A DNA stretch of 64,000 nucleotides, taken from positions 18,599-82,598 of the forward strand of contig JAYODW010000018.1 in NCBI GenBank assembly GCA_038116745.1. The letters run 5' to 3'. The DNA is from JAYODW01 sp038116745. Lineage in GTDB: Bacteria > Pseudomonadota > Gammaproteobacteria > Ga0077536. Under the pieces are notes generated by a model. The model searched no databases. It saw only the letters and a program-made list of their open reading frames with translations, and had not been told where the DNA came from. The number at the start of each line of letters is the position of its first letter. Position 1 is the first letter of the stretch. Positions 52,084-61,109 of this stretch are shown piece by piece. Position numbers and translations under genes: made by a program.

Positions 52084-52311
52084 TCACTGGGCGAGCTTTG
52101 CCGCGCAACGTTTGCAGTAATGCAGTCCGTCCGGCGCGACAGCCCATCCTTCCTTGACCGCCTCTTCCACGCTTCCGGAAAACCAGGCTCTGTCGTCCAG
52201 GATACGCCTGCCAGCGCTGCGATTACTCCGGCGGCGATAGTCCACCGTGCGGGTGCAGTCTCTGTTGCAGCGATCGCAGAAAATAAAAGTTCTGATACTC
52301 AAAGCCGCCAC
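52084..52311 (-). CDS. Small zinc-ribbon protein
   Basis: About 75 residues if it starts at the GTG at 52311; further in-frame openings to 52509 do not look coding. Two CxxC pairs, FCDRCNRDCTRTVDY and LHYCKRCAAK, flank a short basic and Trp-containing middle, giving a probable zinc ribbon. No further family recognised. It ends 36 bp from the convergent isomerase-like gene and points away from the msh operon. Confidence 0.5.
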   Translation of the reverse strand: MAALSIRTFIFCDRCNRDCTRTVDYRRRSNRSAGRRILDDRAWFSGSVEEAVKEGWAVAPDGLHYCKRCAAKLAQ

Positions 52312-52413
52312 CTGATGCACGACACTTGTTGGTGCGCAACAGACTAACTCACTTTTCTCAGCGCGGCGTACACGGCCGCCCGCGAACTGGGGGTTCGCGC
52401 CTCGATAACACGC

Positions 52414-52419
52414 TATAGT
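52414..52419 (+). promoter_or_regulatory. Candidate -10 element of the msh operon
   Basis: TATAGT about 130 bp upstream of the first msh gene. No good -35 at the usual distance. Included because it is the best match in the 52312-52547 spacer. Confidence 0.25.
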
Positions 52420-52547
52420 TCGCACCCAGACCGGGCCGGTTGACGCAGGGCTCCGGCAGGGCTTGAGTTCACCCGTCGCCCTGTCCGCGAACAGGCGCCA
52501 ACGGCCCACCGCGGCGTGCTTCTCACCCTGATGATAGAGCTAGGTTG

Positions 52548-53480
52548 ATGCTGAACTGGCCCTGGAGGCAAAGCAGACGTGGGGGACTGGTCGGCGTTGA
52601 GATCGCGGCCGACCACGTGGCGTTCGCCGCCATCGATACCGCCTCACGAGGACCGCGCCTCACCGCCTGTGAATACCTCGCTACCGGGGACGATGGGCCG
52701 CCGCTAGAACAGTTTGCTGAGCGTGTCAAAGCGCTCAAGCTGCGTCGCCTGCCGTGCAATCTCGTGCTTCCGCACGAAGCCTACAAACTCGTTTTAATCG
52801 AGGCACCGACTGTGCCGGAAGAAGAGCTGCGCGAAGCCGTCCTCTTCCGCATCCGGGACATGATCCCGATGTCGCTCGAAGATGCCGTTCTGGACCTGCT
52901 GCATCTGCCCGCAGACAGTTCACGCTCAGGCAAAAGGATGGTCTACGGCGTGGTCGCCGATCGAAAGCAGGTGCAGCCGCTCATCCAGCTGGTCACCGAC
53001 ACCGGACTCAGCCTGCAGACTATCGACGTCGCCGAAATGGCTCTGCGCAATCTCAGCGTTGCGCTGCGCCCGGAGCTCGAAGGCGCCGCGGTCTTACGAC
53101 TCAGTGCAGGCGCGGGAACGCTCGTCCTGATCCGACAAGAGTCGGTTTACCTGACTCGACAGTTCGAGCTGGATTATTCGGGGGGGCTGCTCGAAGCGCT
53201 GCCAGGCGAGCGTCTGATCCTCGAAGTCCAGCGCAGTCTCGACTATTACGAACGCCAGATGGGTCTGTTACCGCCTGACGCGATCCTCTTCTGCGGCGCG
53301 AACGTCAGCGCGGAAAAGCTGACCGGAGAGCTATCCGGCGGCCTGCCCGGCACGCCAGCTCTGTTGAGCATCGCCGCAGCAGACTTCATATCCGAAGGCA
53401 TCGACGAGTCGCTGCTCCAGCTTTGTGCAGGGGCGATCGGCGGCGCACTGCGTGCCGCCGACGGAAATATGGCGCGGTAA
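52548..53480 (+). CDS. mshI: MSHA biogenesis protein MshI (PilM-like)
   Basis: 310 residues. Actin-like, inner-membrane-associated assembly ATPase-fold protein (PilM/GspL type) for a type IVa-related mannose-sensitive haemagglutinin pilus. LVGVEIAADHVAFAAID is the phosphate-1-like start; VPEEELREAVLFRIRDMIPM is typical of MshI/PilM; RLSAGAGTLVLIRQESVYLT and RQFELDYSGGLLEALPGERL follow. First gene of a plus-strand operon extending to the window edge, with genes mostly touching or overlapping. Confidence 0.85.
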   Translation: MLNWPWRQSRRGGLVGVEIAADHVAFAAIDTASRGPRLTACEYLATGDDGPPLEQFAERVKALKLRRLPCNLVLPHEAYKLVLIEAPTVPEEELREAVLFRIRDMIPMSLEDAVLDLLHLPADSSRSGKRMVYGVVADRKQVQPLIQLVTDTGLSLQTIDVAEMALRNLSVALRPELEGAAVLRLSAGAGTLVLIRQESVYLTRQFELDYSGGLLEALPGERLILEVQRSLDYYERQMGLLPPDAILFCGANVSAEKLTGELSGGLPGTPALLSIAAADFISEGIDESLLQLCAGAIGGALRAADGNMAR

Positions 53481-53520
53481 TGGCTGCATCCGTCCGCGAC
53501 GACACAGGGCCGTTATCCTG

Positions 53521-54126
53521 ATGGCGCGCCAGGAAATTGACCTTTACACCGCGGAGCTCCGCCCGAAGGCTGATTATCTCAGCGCGCGTTACCTCGGTCC
53601 GGCCTTATTGATACTGCTGTGCCTTGTCGGCATTCGCCTGGGATTTTCTGCCTGGTCGGTCTCCAGACTGGAAGGTGAGGTCGCCCAGGCACGGACCGCA
53701 CTGGAGGCCGGCAGGACTCAAAGTGAGGCACTGCGCGCGCAGCTTCCGGTCAGTCAGGCCGCGTCTCTGGATCAGACGATTGCTGAGATAGAACAGCGCA
53801 TTGCGGAGCGTGACTCTGTCAAACAGCTGTTCCTCGGCAGTAGCGTGGGCAACGCTGCCGGCTTCTCCGCCGCACTGGTCGAGCTCGCGCGTCAATCGTC
53901 TGCGGAGTTTTCATTGGACCACTTTGCCCTCGTTGAAGGGGGTCGGCGGGTGTGGCTGGACGGACACGCGCGCTCGGCTGAAGTGGTCCCCGCCTACGTC
54001 GATGCCTTGCTCCGGACCAGCGCTTTTCGCTCCAGCGTGTTCGGGGAGCTGACCCTCGACCGTGAGGAAGATCAGACGAACGGGCTGCGTTTCAGCATCG
54101 GCAAGGGCGAGCGCAACCATGAATAG
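53521..54126 (+). CDS. MSHA biogenesis protein, PilN-like (MshI2)
   Basis: 201 residues from the ATG at 53521. A short cytoplasmic N-terminus (RQEIDLYTAELRPKADYLSA) that would dock on the PilM-like protein, one transmembrane helix (LGPALLILLCLVGIRLGFSA), a coiled coil (about 55-110) and a periplasmic ferredoxin-like domain. This is the PilN/GspL-C topology. It overlaps the next gene by 8 nt. Forms the inner-membrane alignment complex with MshI and MshJ. Confidence 0.8.
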   Translation: MARQEIDLYTAELRPKADYLSARYLGPALLILLCLVGIRLGFSAWSVSRLEGEVAQARTALEAGRTQSEALRAQLPVSQAASLDQTIAEIEQRIAERDSVKQLFLGSSVGNAAGFSAALVELARQSSAEFSLDHFALVEGGRRVWLDGHARSAEVVPAYVDALLRTSAFRSSVFGELTLDREEDQTNGLRFSIGKGERNHE

Positions 54127-54796
54127 TCTGCTTGCGCGTTTCGATGCCCTGACCCGCCGCGAGAGAATACTGGTGGCAGTCGCCGTATTTGCATTGGTCA
54201 TTTTTGCCAGCAATCTGGGCAATACCCAGCTCGCACTCCGCCAGCTGCGCCTTGCGGCAGAGCAACAGGAAATCGCGAACGAGCGTCTGCTTGTAGATGC
54301 CAGCATCCAGGTATTTCAGCAGGCATCAGGCAAAGATCCGGACCGCGATCGGCGCGAGGTAATCAGCCGCCTCACTGACAAGGAGGCAGCGCTCGAGCAG
54401 GAGATCCAGTCTCTGTCGGCGAACCTCGTCAGCCGCGAGCAGCTGCCGCGTCTGATGCAGGATGTACTGCAGGAGATCGACGGCGTGAAGCTGCTCGGGG
54501 TCGATACGCTGCCCGCAGTGCCGCTGCAGACGTCGGGCCAGGGGGACAGTGCCGCCACTCCGGATAGCGCCGATGCCGCGCCCGGCGAGTCGGTCACCCT
54601 GTACCGTCACGCGGTGCAGATCCGCTTTTCCTGCTCCTACGCCGGGCTGCGGCGGTACGTCGCTGCGCTTGAGGCGCTGCCCTGGCGCCTCTACTGGGAG
54701 GCCCTGGAATACGTGGTGGCGGACTACCCTACCGGCCAGGCGGCGCTGGAGGTATTTACGCTGTCAACCGCGACCGGACTGTTCGGCGGAGATTGA
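54119..54796 (+). CDS. mshJ: MSHA biogenesis protein MshJ (PilO-like)
   Basis: 225 residues. One N-terminal transmembrane helix (RILVAVAVFALVIFASN), a coiled coil (about 35-110) with SLSANLVSREQLPRLMQDVL, and a PilO-like periplasmic domain ending LRRYVAALEALPWRLYWEAL. It is expected to pair with the PilN-like protein. The start ATG overlaps the previous stop, and its own stop overlaps the mshK region. Confidence 0.82.
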   Translation: MNSLLARFDALTRRERILVAVAVFALVIFASNLGNTQLALRQLRLAAEQQEIANERLLVDASIQVFQQASGKDPDRDRREVISRLTDKEAALEQEIQSLSANLVSREQLPRLMQDVLQEIDGVKLLGVDTLPAVPLQTSGQGDSAATPDSADAAPGESVTLYRHAVQIRFSCSYAGLRRYVAALEALPWRLYWEALEYVVADYPTGQAALEVFTLSTATGLFGGD

Positions 54797-54798
54797 AC

Positions 54799-55125
54799 AT
54801 GCGGAGACTGCTCTGTGCGCTGCTATACGTTGCCGCTTTCGCACCGACGCTCCTGACAGCCGAAGATTTTCGCGATCCCACGACTCCGCTGGGGCACGCG
54901 GCGGCCGGATCGGACAGCTCTTCGACCCCGCTCAGGTTGCAGGCGATCAGCAGCAGGGGCGGCCATTGGAGCGCCACGATTAACGGCTCGTTAGTTTATG
55001 AAAATCAGATAATTAACGATGCAACCATTACGTCAATTCTAGAAGATCGCGTTATAGTTACGCGGGGTGGAAAACAAACCGAACTCCGGCTCTACGAAAC
55101 AATCAGGCGCGACCCGGGACCTTAG
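54799..55125 (+). CDS. mshK: MSHA biogenesis protein MshK (PilP-like)
   Basis: 108 residues from the ATG at 54799, 2 nt after the mshJ stop. Signal peptide about 1-23 (LLCALLYVAAFAPTLLTAED). The pattern DPTTPLG..., then LRLQAISSRGGHWSATINGS and ILEDRVIVTRGGKQTELRLY fits the HR-like domain of PilP/MshK, which links the inner-membrane complex to the secretin. Confidence 0.8.
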   Translation: MRRLLCALLYVAAFAPTLLTAEDFRDPTTPLGHAAAGSDSSSTPLRLQAISSRGGHWSATINGSLVYENQIINDATITSILEDRVIVTRGGKQTELRLYETIRRDPGP

Positions 55126-56836
55126 CTTGCTCAGCAACCCTCAGACAGCACGCGCGGCATGGTTAGTCATCGCCATGCTCCTGCTTGCCGGCTGCGCAGG
55201 TCCGCCGCGGGATCCCACCGCTCAGCTCCCCGCCGAGGTCATGATTGATGAAGCGTTGAACGAGTCGAAAGCGTTTCATACAGAGCCCGCACCAAAACCT
55301 TCCCGGGCAGTGGAAGACGTGCTCCTCTCCGCACGCATCAGCCCGCTGAGCCAACCGCGTGACACCTTCAACCTGGCGGTCAAGGACATGGACGCGCCGG
55401 TTTTTTTCTACAGCCTGGTAGCAGGAACGGATACCAATATCGTGGTGCATCCGAAGGTGGAAGGGAGCATTTCCCTGAGCCTGAAAGACGTCACGCTCGA
55501 GCAGGTGCTGAACATTGTGCGCGATGTTTATGGCTATGAGTTCAAGCGCGAATCCGGGATCTACACCATCTTTCCCCGGGAACTGCGCACCGAGGTCTTC
55601 TCAGTCGACTATCTCGATATCCAGCGGGTGGGTGTTTCCGATACCAGCGTGCAGATCGGCAAGATCGAATCAAACAACCGCGACGGCAACGGCAGCCAGA
55701 ACAACCAGTCGGGCGGCAGCGGCGACCAGATGAATCTTCTCTCCATGCTCGAAGGCGAGGAGAACAGGAACCAATCCAATAGCAACCAGATGACCCCCGG
55801 GGCTCGGATCCAGACCCTCAACCGGACCGATTTCTGGCGCTCGCTCGAGCAGACCATTCTCGCCATGCTCGACAATTCGGGCGGCGACCGCATGGTAATG
55901 ATTAACCCTCAGGCCGGCCTGGTGGTGGTCAAGGCACTGCCCCATGAGCTGAACGATGTGCGTAATTTTCTCGAGCGTTCCGAGCTCAGCATCAAGCGAC
56001 AGGTGATCCTCGAAACGAAGATCATCGAGGTGCGTCTGAGCGAGTCGTTCAAAGCCGGCATCGACTGGAACGCGATCAGCGGTCAGCTGCTCCTGACCAA
56101 CAACACCGAACAGTTCAGCAGCTCATTCGAGATCCTGAGTCAGGTAGCGGGCGCGGGTACCATCTTCTCCTCGCTGCTGGCCGTCGATGACATCACCAAC
56201 CTGCTCGACCTGCTGGAAAAACAGGGCGCCGTACAGGTGCTGTCCAGCCCCCGGGTCTCAACCGTCAACAACCAGAAAGCCGTGATCCGCGTGGGCTCCG
56301 ACGAGTTCTTCGTCACCGGGCTTTCCAGCAACACCGTATCCAATGCGTCTTCGACCACAAGTTCGCCGGATATCGAGCTCTCGTCATTCTTCAGCGGCAT
56401 CGCGCTCGACGTTACGCCGCAGATCGCCGACAACGGTGAAGTCATCCTGCACGTCCATCCGGTGGTCAGCAAAGTGAAGGACCAGCCCAAGGATCTCACC
56501 ATCGGTGACAGCCAGTTCTCGCTGCCGCTGGCGCTGCGGGACGTGCGCGAATCGGACAGCATCGTGCGTGCGCGCAGTGGACAGGTCGTCGTGCTTGGCG
56601 GCCTCATGCAGGAAACCCTCTCGCGTGACGATGGTAAGAATCCGGGGCTGGGCGACATTCCGGTGGTCGACAACCTGTTCAAAACCCGTAATGACCTGTC
56701 TCTTAAAACCGAGCTTGTGATCCTCATGCGGCCGATCATCGTCGACAGCAACCAGAGCTGGAGCGACGACATCAGCGGCGCCCAGCAGCGTATGAACGGC
56801 CTGGGCAACTTCGAACGCTCGAGGCTGCAGCAGTAG
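55067..56836 (+). CDS. mshL: MSHA outer-membrane secretin MshL
   Basis: 589 residues. Outer-membrane pore for the pilus. Lipobox IAMLLLAGC (Cys about 43). An N-terminal secretin/STN region (KDMDAPVFFYSLVAG, LSLKDVTLEQVLNIVRDVYG), an N1-like domain with a Ser/Asn/Gln-rich insert (NNRDGNGSQNNQSGGSGDQ), and the secretin core with VQVLSSPRVSTVNNQKAVIR, GIALDVTPQIADNGEVILHV and VVVLGGLMQE with LSLKTELVILMRPIIVDS. The start GTG at 55067 overlaps mshK by 59 nt; a TTG at 55127, which still includes the signal sequence, is an alternative. Confidence 0.92.
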   Translation: MENKPNSGSTKQSGATRDLSLLSNPQTARAAWLVIAMLLLAGCAGPPRDPTAQLPAEVMIDEALNESKAFHTEPAPKPSRAVEDVLLSARISPLSQPRDTFNLAVKDMDAPVFFYSLVAGTDTNIVVHPKVEGSISLSLKDVTLEQVLNIVRDVYGYEFKRESGIYTIFPRELRTEVFSVDYLDIQRVGVSDTSVQIGKIESNNRDGNGSQNNQSGGSGDQMNLLSMLEGEENRNQSNSNQMTPGARIQTLNRTDFWRSLEQTILAMLDNSGGDRMVMINPQAGLVVVKALPHELNDVRNFLERSELSIKRQVILETKIIEVRLSESFKAGIDWNAISGQLLLTNNTEQFSSSFEILSQVAGAGTIFSSLLAVDDITNLLDLLEKQGAVQVLSSPRVSTVNNQKAVIRVGSDEFFVTGLSSNTVSNASSTTSSPDIELSSFFSGIALDVTPQIADNGEVILHVHPVVSKVKDQPKDLTIGDSQFSLPLALRDVRESDSIVRARSGQVVVLGGLMQETLSRDDGKNPGLGDIPVVDNLFKTRNDLSLKTELVILMRPIIVDSNQSWSDDISGAQQRMNGLGNFERSRLQQ

Positions 56837-56838
56837 TC

Positions 56839-57759
56839 ATGGCGCTGTATCTGAAACACTTCGGCCTGCGGGAAAAGCCTTTTTCCCTGACGCCCGACAC
56901 CCAGTTTTACCTGAATGAGCAGAGCCACCGGGATGCACTTAACACCATCCTGGTTTCGCTGCAGCACTCCGAGGGTTTCATAAAAGTCGTCGGCGAGGTC
57001 GGCACGGGCAAAACCATCCTCTGCCGCAAACTGCTGGCCTCGTTGAGCGATCGCTTCCTCAGCTCCTACATCCCCAATCCCTATCTCACCTCAGCGGAAC
57101 TCAAGGGACTTCTGGCGCGGGAGATCGGCGCGCACATCGAAGACGACATGCCCGCCGACCAGCTGCTGCTGGCGATCAACGAACGGCTGCTCGAGCTGGC
57201 CGGTAACGGCGTGCAGGTTGTATTGGTGATCGACGAGGCACAGGCCATGCCCCGCGACACCATCGAAACCCTGCGCCTGCTGACTAATCTCGAAACAGAG
57301 AAACGCAAGCTGCTGCAGGTTGTGCTGTTCGGACAGCCAGAACTCGACACCATGCTGAACCGCGCTGATCTGCGACAGCTCAAACAGCGCATAGTTTTTT
57401 CGGAGTACCTGCGGCCGTTTTCGGCCGACGGGGCCAGACGCTATCTGGATCATCGACTTTACTCTGCCGGCGCAGACCGCCCGATGATGTCCCGCACCGC
57501 CGTCTGGATGCTGAGTAAAGCGAGCCGGGGAGTGCCGCGGGTGCTCAATATCCTGGCGCACAAAGCGATGCTGGCCGCATTCGGGCGCGGCGCGCACGCC
57601 GTGGGGACCCAGGACGCGGCGCGCGCCATTGCCGACACCGAGGAAGTGTCTTGGCTGGGCAAGCTGCTGGCCCTGCGCTGGAACCTGTTATGGCCAGTGG
57701 CCGGTGTAGCGTTGGCGCTGCTCTACCTGCACTACCAGCGTGGAGGCTTCGGTCTATGA
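56839..57759 (+). CDS. mshM: MSHA biogenesis AAA ATPase MshM (ExeA-like)
   Basis: 306 residues. Walker A VVGEVGTGKTILCRKLL and Walker B VVLVIDEAQAMPRDTIETLR. LPYIPNPYLT-type text and FSEYLRPFSADGARRYLDHR are typical of GspA/ExeA-type ATPases that help place secretins. A C-terminal transmembrane helix (WNLLWPVAGVALALLYLHY) anchors it. It overlaps mshN (ATGA). Confidence 0.9.
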   Translation: MALYLKHFGLREKPFSLTPDTQFYLNEQSHRDALNTILVSLQHSEGFIKVVGEVGTGKTILCRKLLASLSDRFLSSYIPNPYLTSAELKGLLAREIGAHIEDDMPADQLLLAINERLLELAGNGVQVVLVIDEAQAMPRDTIETLRLLTNLETEKRKLLQVVLFGQPELDTMLNRADLRQLKQRIVFSEYLRPFSADGARRYLDHRLYSAGADRPMMSRTAVWMLSKASRGVPRVLNILAHKAMLAAFGRGAHAVGTQDAARAIADTEEVSWLGKLLALRWNLLWPVAGVALALLYLHYQRGGFGL

Positions 57760-59354
57760 GCCTCATTAACGACATGCTGAAGGATCTGGAGGCGCGCTGG
57801 CCGGGACGCAACGATCTGGCCGGCACGATTGCCCCGGCCGATACGGGCGAGCCTGACGTGCAGGACGAGGGCGACCCGCCACCGCTGCGTGCGCAGCGCG
57901 CTGGCGCCGGGAAATCTGGCTTCCTGTCAAACGGACGCGCAATCATGATTGCGGTCGGCGTGGCCGCATTCGTTGGTGTGGTGCTGCTCGAGCGACAAAC
58001 CCGGCCTGGTGCAGAGCCTGAAGCCACCGCCGCGGCTCCGCGCGAACCCGTTGCCGCGACCACGCCACCACCCCTCCAGCCCTCGGTACCCCTGCCTGCA
58101 GAGACCGTTGAAACCCTAGCGCCGATCCCGCCGGCACCGCCGGAGCCGGCGGTGGACCTGCCCGGCACGACGGCATCTGCTCCCGAAGCTGCAGCGGCGG
58201 AACCTGCGACAGCTGTTCTTCTTGCGCCGGTGCCACTGGGCAGGCTGAGTGCCGATACGGACGCCGCCCCCCTGGCCGAACCGCGTCCTGTAAGCCTTCC
58301 TGCAGCGCCCGCGCCACAACCAACGCTGGACACCCGCATCACCGCACTGCTCGCTGATGCTGAGGACGCGTTCTCTCGCGACCATCTCACGACGCCGCGG
58401 GAGGACAACGCCCATGACCGCTACCGTGCTGTGCTGGTGCTGGATCCCGAAAACAACGCCGCCCGGGATGGACTGGAGCGGATCCAGCGCCGCTATCTGA
58501 TTTTTCTTAAACAGGCCATCAACGAAGGCGAAACTGCTCGCATGCAGGTGCTGGAGAAAAAAGCCCTACTGGCCGGTCTGCCGGCCGAAGAGCTGGAAAG
58601 GTTCAAGCAATCACTGCTGTCCGGATCAGCCGCACCCGTCAGTGCTCCATCGCCAATGCCCACAGCACCAACGGCCACAGCACCGGCACCACAGGCGTCG
58701 ACCCCGACGGCGTCCAGCAGTTCCCAGGCAGCCGTGCCGCCAACCAGACCCGAAGCATCACCGACTACGGGAGTCACCGCCGGCTTCGGTCAGGAAGACC
58801 GAAAAACGGCCGAAGACGCACGCCGCCGGTTGTCAACAGGGGATAGCGCCAGCGCTCAGGCCTTACTGGAAAATTTTGTCCGTCAGCATCCTCAATCGCA
58901 GGAAGCCGCCCATGCTCTGCTGGACCTCTACCTGGACAGCAATCGTGACGCTGCCGCGGCGGCTTTACTGGAACGGTCCATCCAGCTGCCCGCCGACCTG
59001 CGCATGTTTCTTGCGGCGCAGCTCGATATTCGTGCCGACCGCTATCGCGACGCGCTGCTCAAGCTGCAGTCTCAGGAGCCTGCCCCGGAACGCGCCGCGG
59101 CTTACTTCGCGCTGCGCGCAGGCGTTCACTACAAGCTCGAAGACTACAGCGCGGCGGCGCGCGCTTACCGCGGGCTGATCGCCTTCGACGGTCAGAACCC
59201 GAGCTACTGGCTGGGACTTGCAGTGGCGCTGGATGCCGCACGCGAGGAGGGAGCCCTGGAAGCCTACGAGCGCGTGCAGCAGCTGGCAGAAGCAGGCGCG
59301 ACCTACGCCGCCTACGTGCAGGAACGCATCAACGCGCTGAGTATCGATCGCTGA
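57756..59354 (+). CDS. mshN: MSHA biogenesis TPR protein MshN
   Basis: 532 residues. Starts SLINDMLKDLEARWPGRNDL, the MshN N-terminal signature, then a transmembrane helix (AIMIAVGVAAFVGVVLL). A long Pro/Ala/Glu-rich linker (about 85-190 and again 285-350) separates this from TPR-like helical repeats in the C-terminal half (RRRLSTGDSASAQALLENFV, LLDLYLDSNRDAAAAALLER, YKLEDYSAAARAYRGLIAFD). Overlaps mshM by 4 nt. Confidence 0.86.
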   Translation: MSLINDMLKDLEARWPGRNDLAGTIAPADTGEPDVQDEGDPPPLRAQRAGAGKSGFLSNGRAIMIAVGVAAFVGVVLLERQTRPGAEPEATAAAPREPVAATTPPPLQPSVPLPAETVETLAPIPPAPPEPAVDLPGTTASAPEAAAAEPATAVLLAPVPLGRLSADTDAAPLAEPRPVSLPAAPAPQPTLDTRITALLADAEDAFSRDHLTTPREDNAHDRYRAVLVLDPENNAARDGLERIQRRYLIFLKQAINEGETARMQVLEKKALLAGLPAEELERFKQSLLSGSAAPVSAPSPMPTAPTATAPAPQASTPTASSSSQAAVPPTRPEASPTTGVTAGFGQEDRKTAEDARRRLSTGDSASAQALLENFVRQHPQSQEAAHALLDLYLDSNRDAAAAALLERSIQLPADLRMFLAAQLDIRADRYRDALLKLQSQEPAPERAAAYFALRAGVHYKLEDYSAAARAYRGLIAFDGQNPSYWLGLAVALDAAREEGALEAYERVQQLAEAGATYAAYVQERINALSIDR

Positions 59355-59363
59355 CACCCGCTT

Positions 59364-61109
59364 ATGAATGACCCCCGCAAAAAACGCGTGAACATCGGCA
59401 GCGATCTGCTGCAGCACGGGCTGGTCAGTGACGCGCAGCTTGAGGAAGCACTGGCTGAGCAGAAACGCTCGGGCGTGCGCCTCGGCAAGATTCTCGTTCA
59501 GCTCGGCTTTGTCACCGAGACCGAGATTCTCAAATCCCTCTCCCGACAGCTCAACTACCCGTTCATGGAGCTGCGCCAGTTCCATTTTGACCGCGACCTG
59601 ATCGCAAGACTGCCCGAGGTCGTCGCACGGCGCTACCGCGTGCTGCTGCTGAAAGAAGACACCGACGGCTACAACCTGGGCATGGCTGACGCAACAGACA
59701 TCATGTGCCTGGACGAGATCAGCGGCTATCTGGATCGGCCGATACAACCCGTGGTGGTCAGCGAGCAGGAGCTCATGGAGATCCTGGACATCGCCTACAG
59801 CCAGGCTGACCAGATCGCCTCGCTCGCAGCGGAGCTGGGCGGCGACCTGGAAGACTCGGGGCTGGTGCTGGATGACATTGTCACCGACGCTACAGAGTCC
59901 GACGCACCGGTAGTGCGCCTGCTGCAGAAGATTTTCGAAGAGGCCATCTCGAACCGCGCGTCTGATATCCATATAGAGCCCGACGAGGGCGTGCTCCGCA
60001 TCCGCCAGCGCGTCGACGGCATGCTGTCCGAACAGCTGATGAACGACAAGCGCATCGTTTCTGCACTGGTGGTGCGGTTGAAGCTCATGGCCGGACTGAA
60101 TATTTCAGAGAAAAGGCTGCCGCAGGACGGGCGCTTCAACCTGAAGGTCAAAGGGCGCAACATCGACGTGCGCATGTCGACCATGCCGATCCAGTTCGGC
60201 GAGTCGGTTGTCATGCGCCTGCTCGATCACACCGAGGGCGTCCTGTCGCTGAGCAGGATCGGTATGCCGTCCGTGGTCGAACGACGCTTCCGGCAGCTCA
60301 TTGAAAGGCCGCACGGACTGCTGCTGGTTACCGGGCCGACCGGCAGCGGCAAGACCACGACGCTTTATGGCGCGCTCGAGGAGCTCAATACCAGCCACCG
60401 GAAAATCATCACGGTAGAAGATCCGGTCGAGTACCGTCTGCCGCGTATCAACCAGGTTCAGGTGAACGAGCGCATCGGTCTGTCGTTTGCGGCCATTCTG
60501 CGCGCCACCCTGCGTCAGGATCCGGAGATCCTGCTGGTCGGTGAGATCCGGGACGGCGACTCCGCGGAAATTGCGCTGCGTGCCGCGATGACCGGCCACA
60601 TGGTGCTGTCAACGCTGCACACGAATGATGCAGTCACGTCAGCACTTCGCCTGATCGATATGAATGTCGACCCGTACCTTGTGGCCGCATCGCTGAAGGC
60701 AGTGATTTCACAGCGTCTGATCCGCCGGGTGTGCGACGCCTGCGCTGAGCCCTACGCGCCCGATCCCTCGGAAATGCTGCTGGTGCGCCACCTGCCCCGC
60801 GAGCAGCTGGCCGGCCTGCGTCAGGGCGGCGGCTGTCCGCGCTGCATGAGCACGGGCTATCGCGGCCGTATCGGCGTCTTCGAGCTGCTTGAGATCAACC
60901 AGGACATGGCCAACGCGCTGCGCGAGAAAAGCGTGCGCCAGTTCAACGAAGCGGCGCTGCACAGCAAAGGCTACACACCGCTCAACGCCAGCGCGCTGCA
61001 GTTCGCGCTGGATGGGGTGACCACGCTCGCTGAAGTTCAGCGTGTTTCGGCGCTGGTCGAGGATGAAAGTATCGACGAGCCCGAAGCAGTTGCCGAGGAC
61101 GCTGACTGA
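59364..61109 (+). CDS. mshE: MSHA pilus assembly ATPase MshE (GspE/PilB family)
   Basis: 581 residues. Hexameric extension ATPase, known in Vibrio to bind c-di-GMP through its N-terminal MshEN domain. The N-terminus has GSDLLQHGLVSDAQLEEALA and RSGVRLGKILVQLGFVTETE, a pair of RxxxLGxxL...-type stretches of that domain. Walker A LLVTGPTGSGKTTTLYGAL, Asp box DIHIEPDEGVLRIRQRVDG, Walker B ILLVGEIRDGDSAEIALRAA and a tetra-Cys zinc motif (RRVCDACAEP and GGGCPRCMSTGYRGR). Confidence 0.95.
   Translation: MNDPRKKRVNIGSDLLQHGLVSDAQLEEALAEQKRSGVRLGKILVQLGFVTETEILKSLSRQLNYPFMELRQFHFDRDLIARLPEVVARRYRVLLLKEDTDGYNLGMADATDIMCLDEISGYLDRPIQPVVVSEQELMEILDIAYSQADQIASLAAELGGDLEDSGLVLDDIVTDATESDAPVVRLLQKIFEEAISNRASDIHIEPDEGVLRIRQRVDGMLSEQLMNDKRIVSALVVRLKLMAGLNISEKRLPQDGRFNLKVKGRNIDVRMSTMPIQFGESVVMRLLDHTEGVLSLSRIGMPSVVERRFRQLIERPHGLLLVTGPTGSGKTTTLYGALEELNTSHRKIITVEDPVEYRLPRINQVQVNERIGLSFAAILRATLRQDPEILLVGEIRDGDSAEIALRAAMTGHMVLSTLHTNDAVTSALRLIDMNVDPYLVAASLKAVISQRLIRRVCDACAEPYAPDPSEMLLVRHLPREQLAGLRQGGGCPRCMSTGYRGRIGVFELLEINQDMANALREKSVRQFNEAALHSKGYTPLNASALQFALDGVTTLAEVQRVSALVEDESIDEPEAVAEDAD

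Noticed and set aside
58965..59972. 335-codon open frame on the minus strand
   Set aside because: Antisense to mshN and mshE; no motifs.
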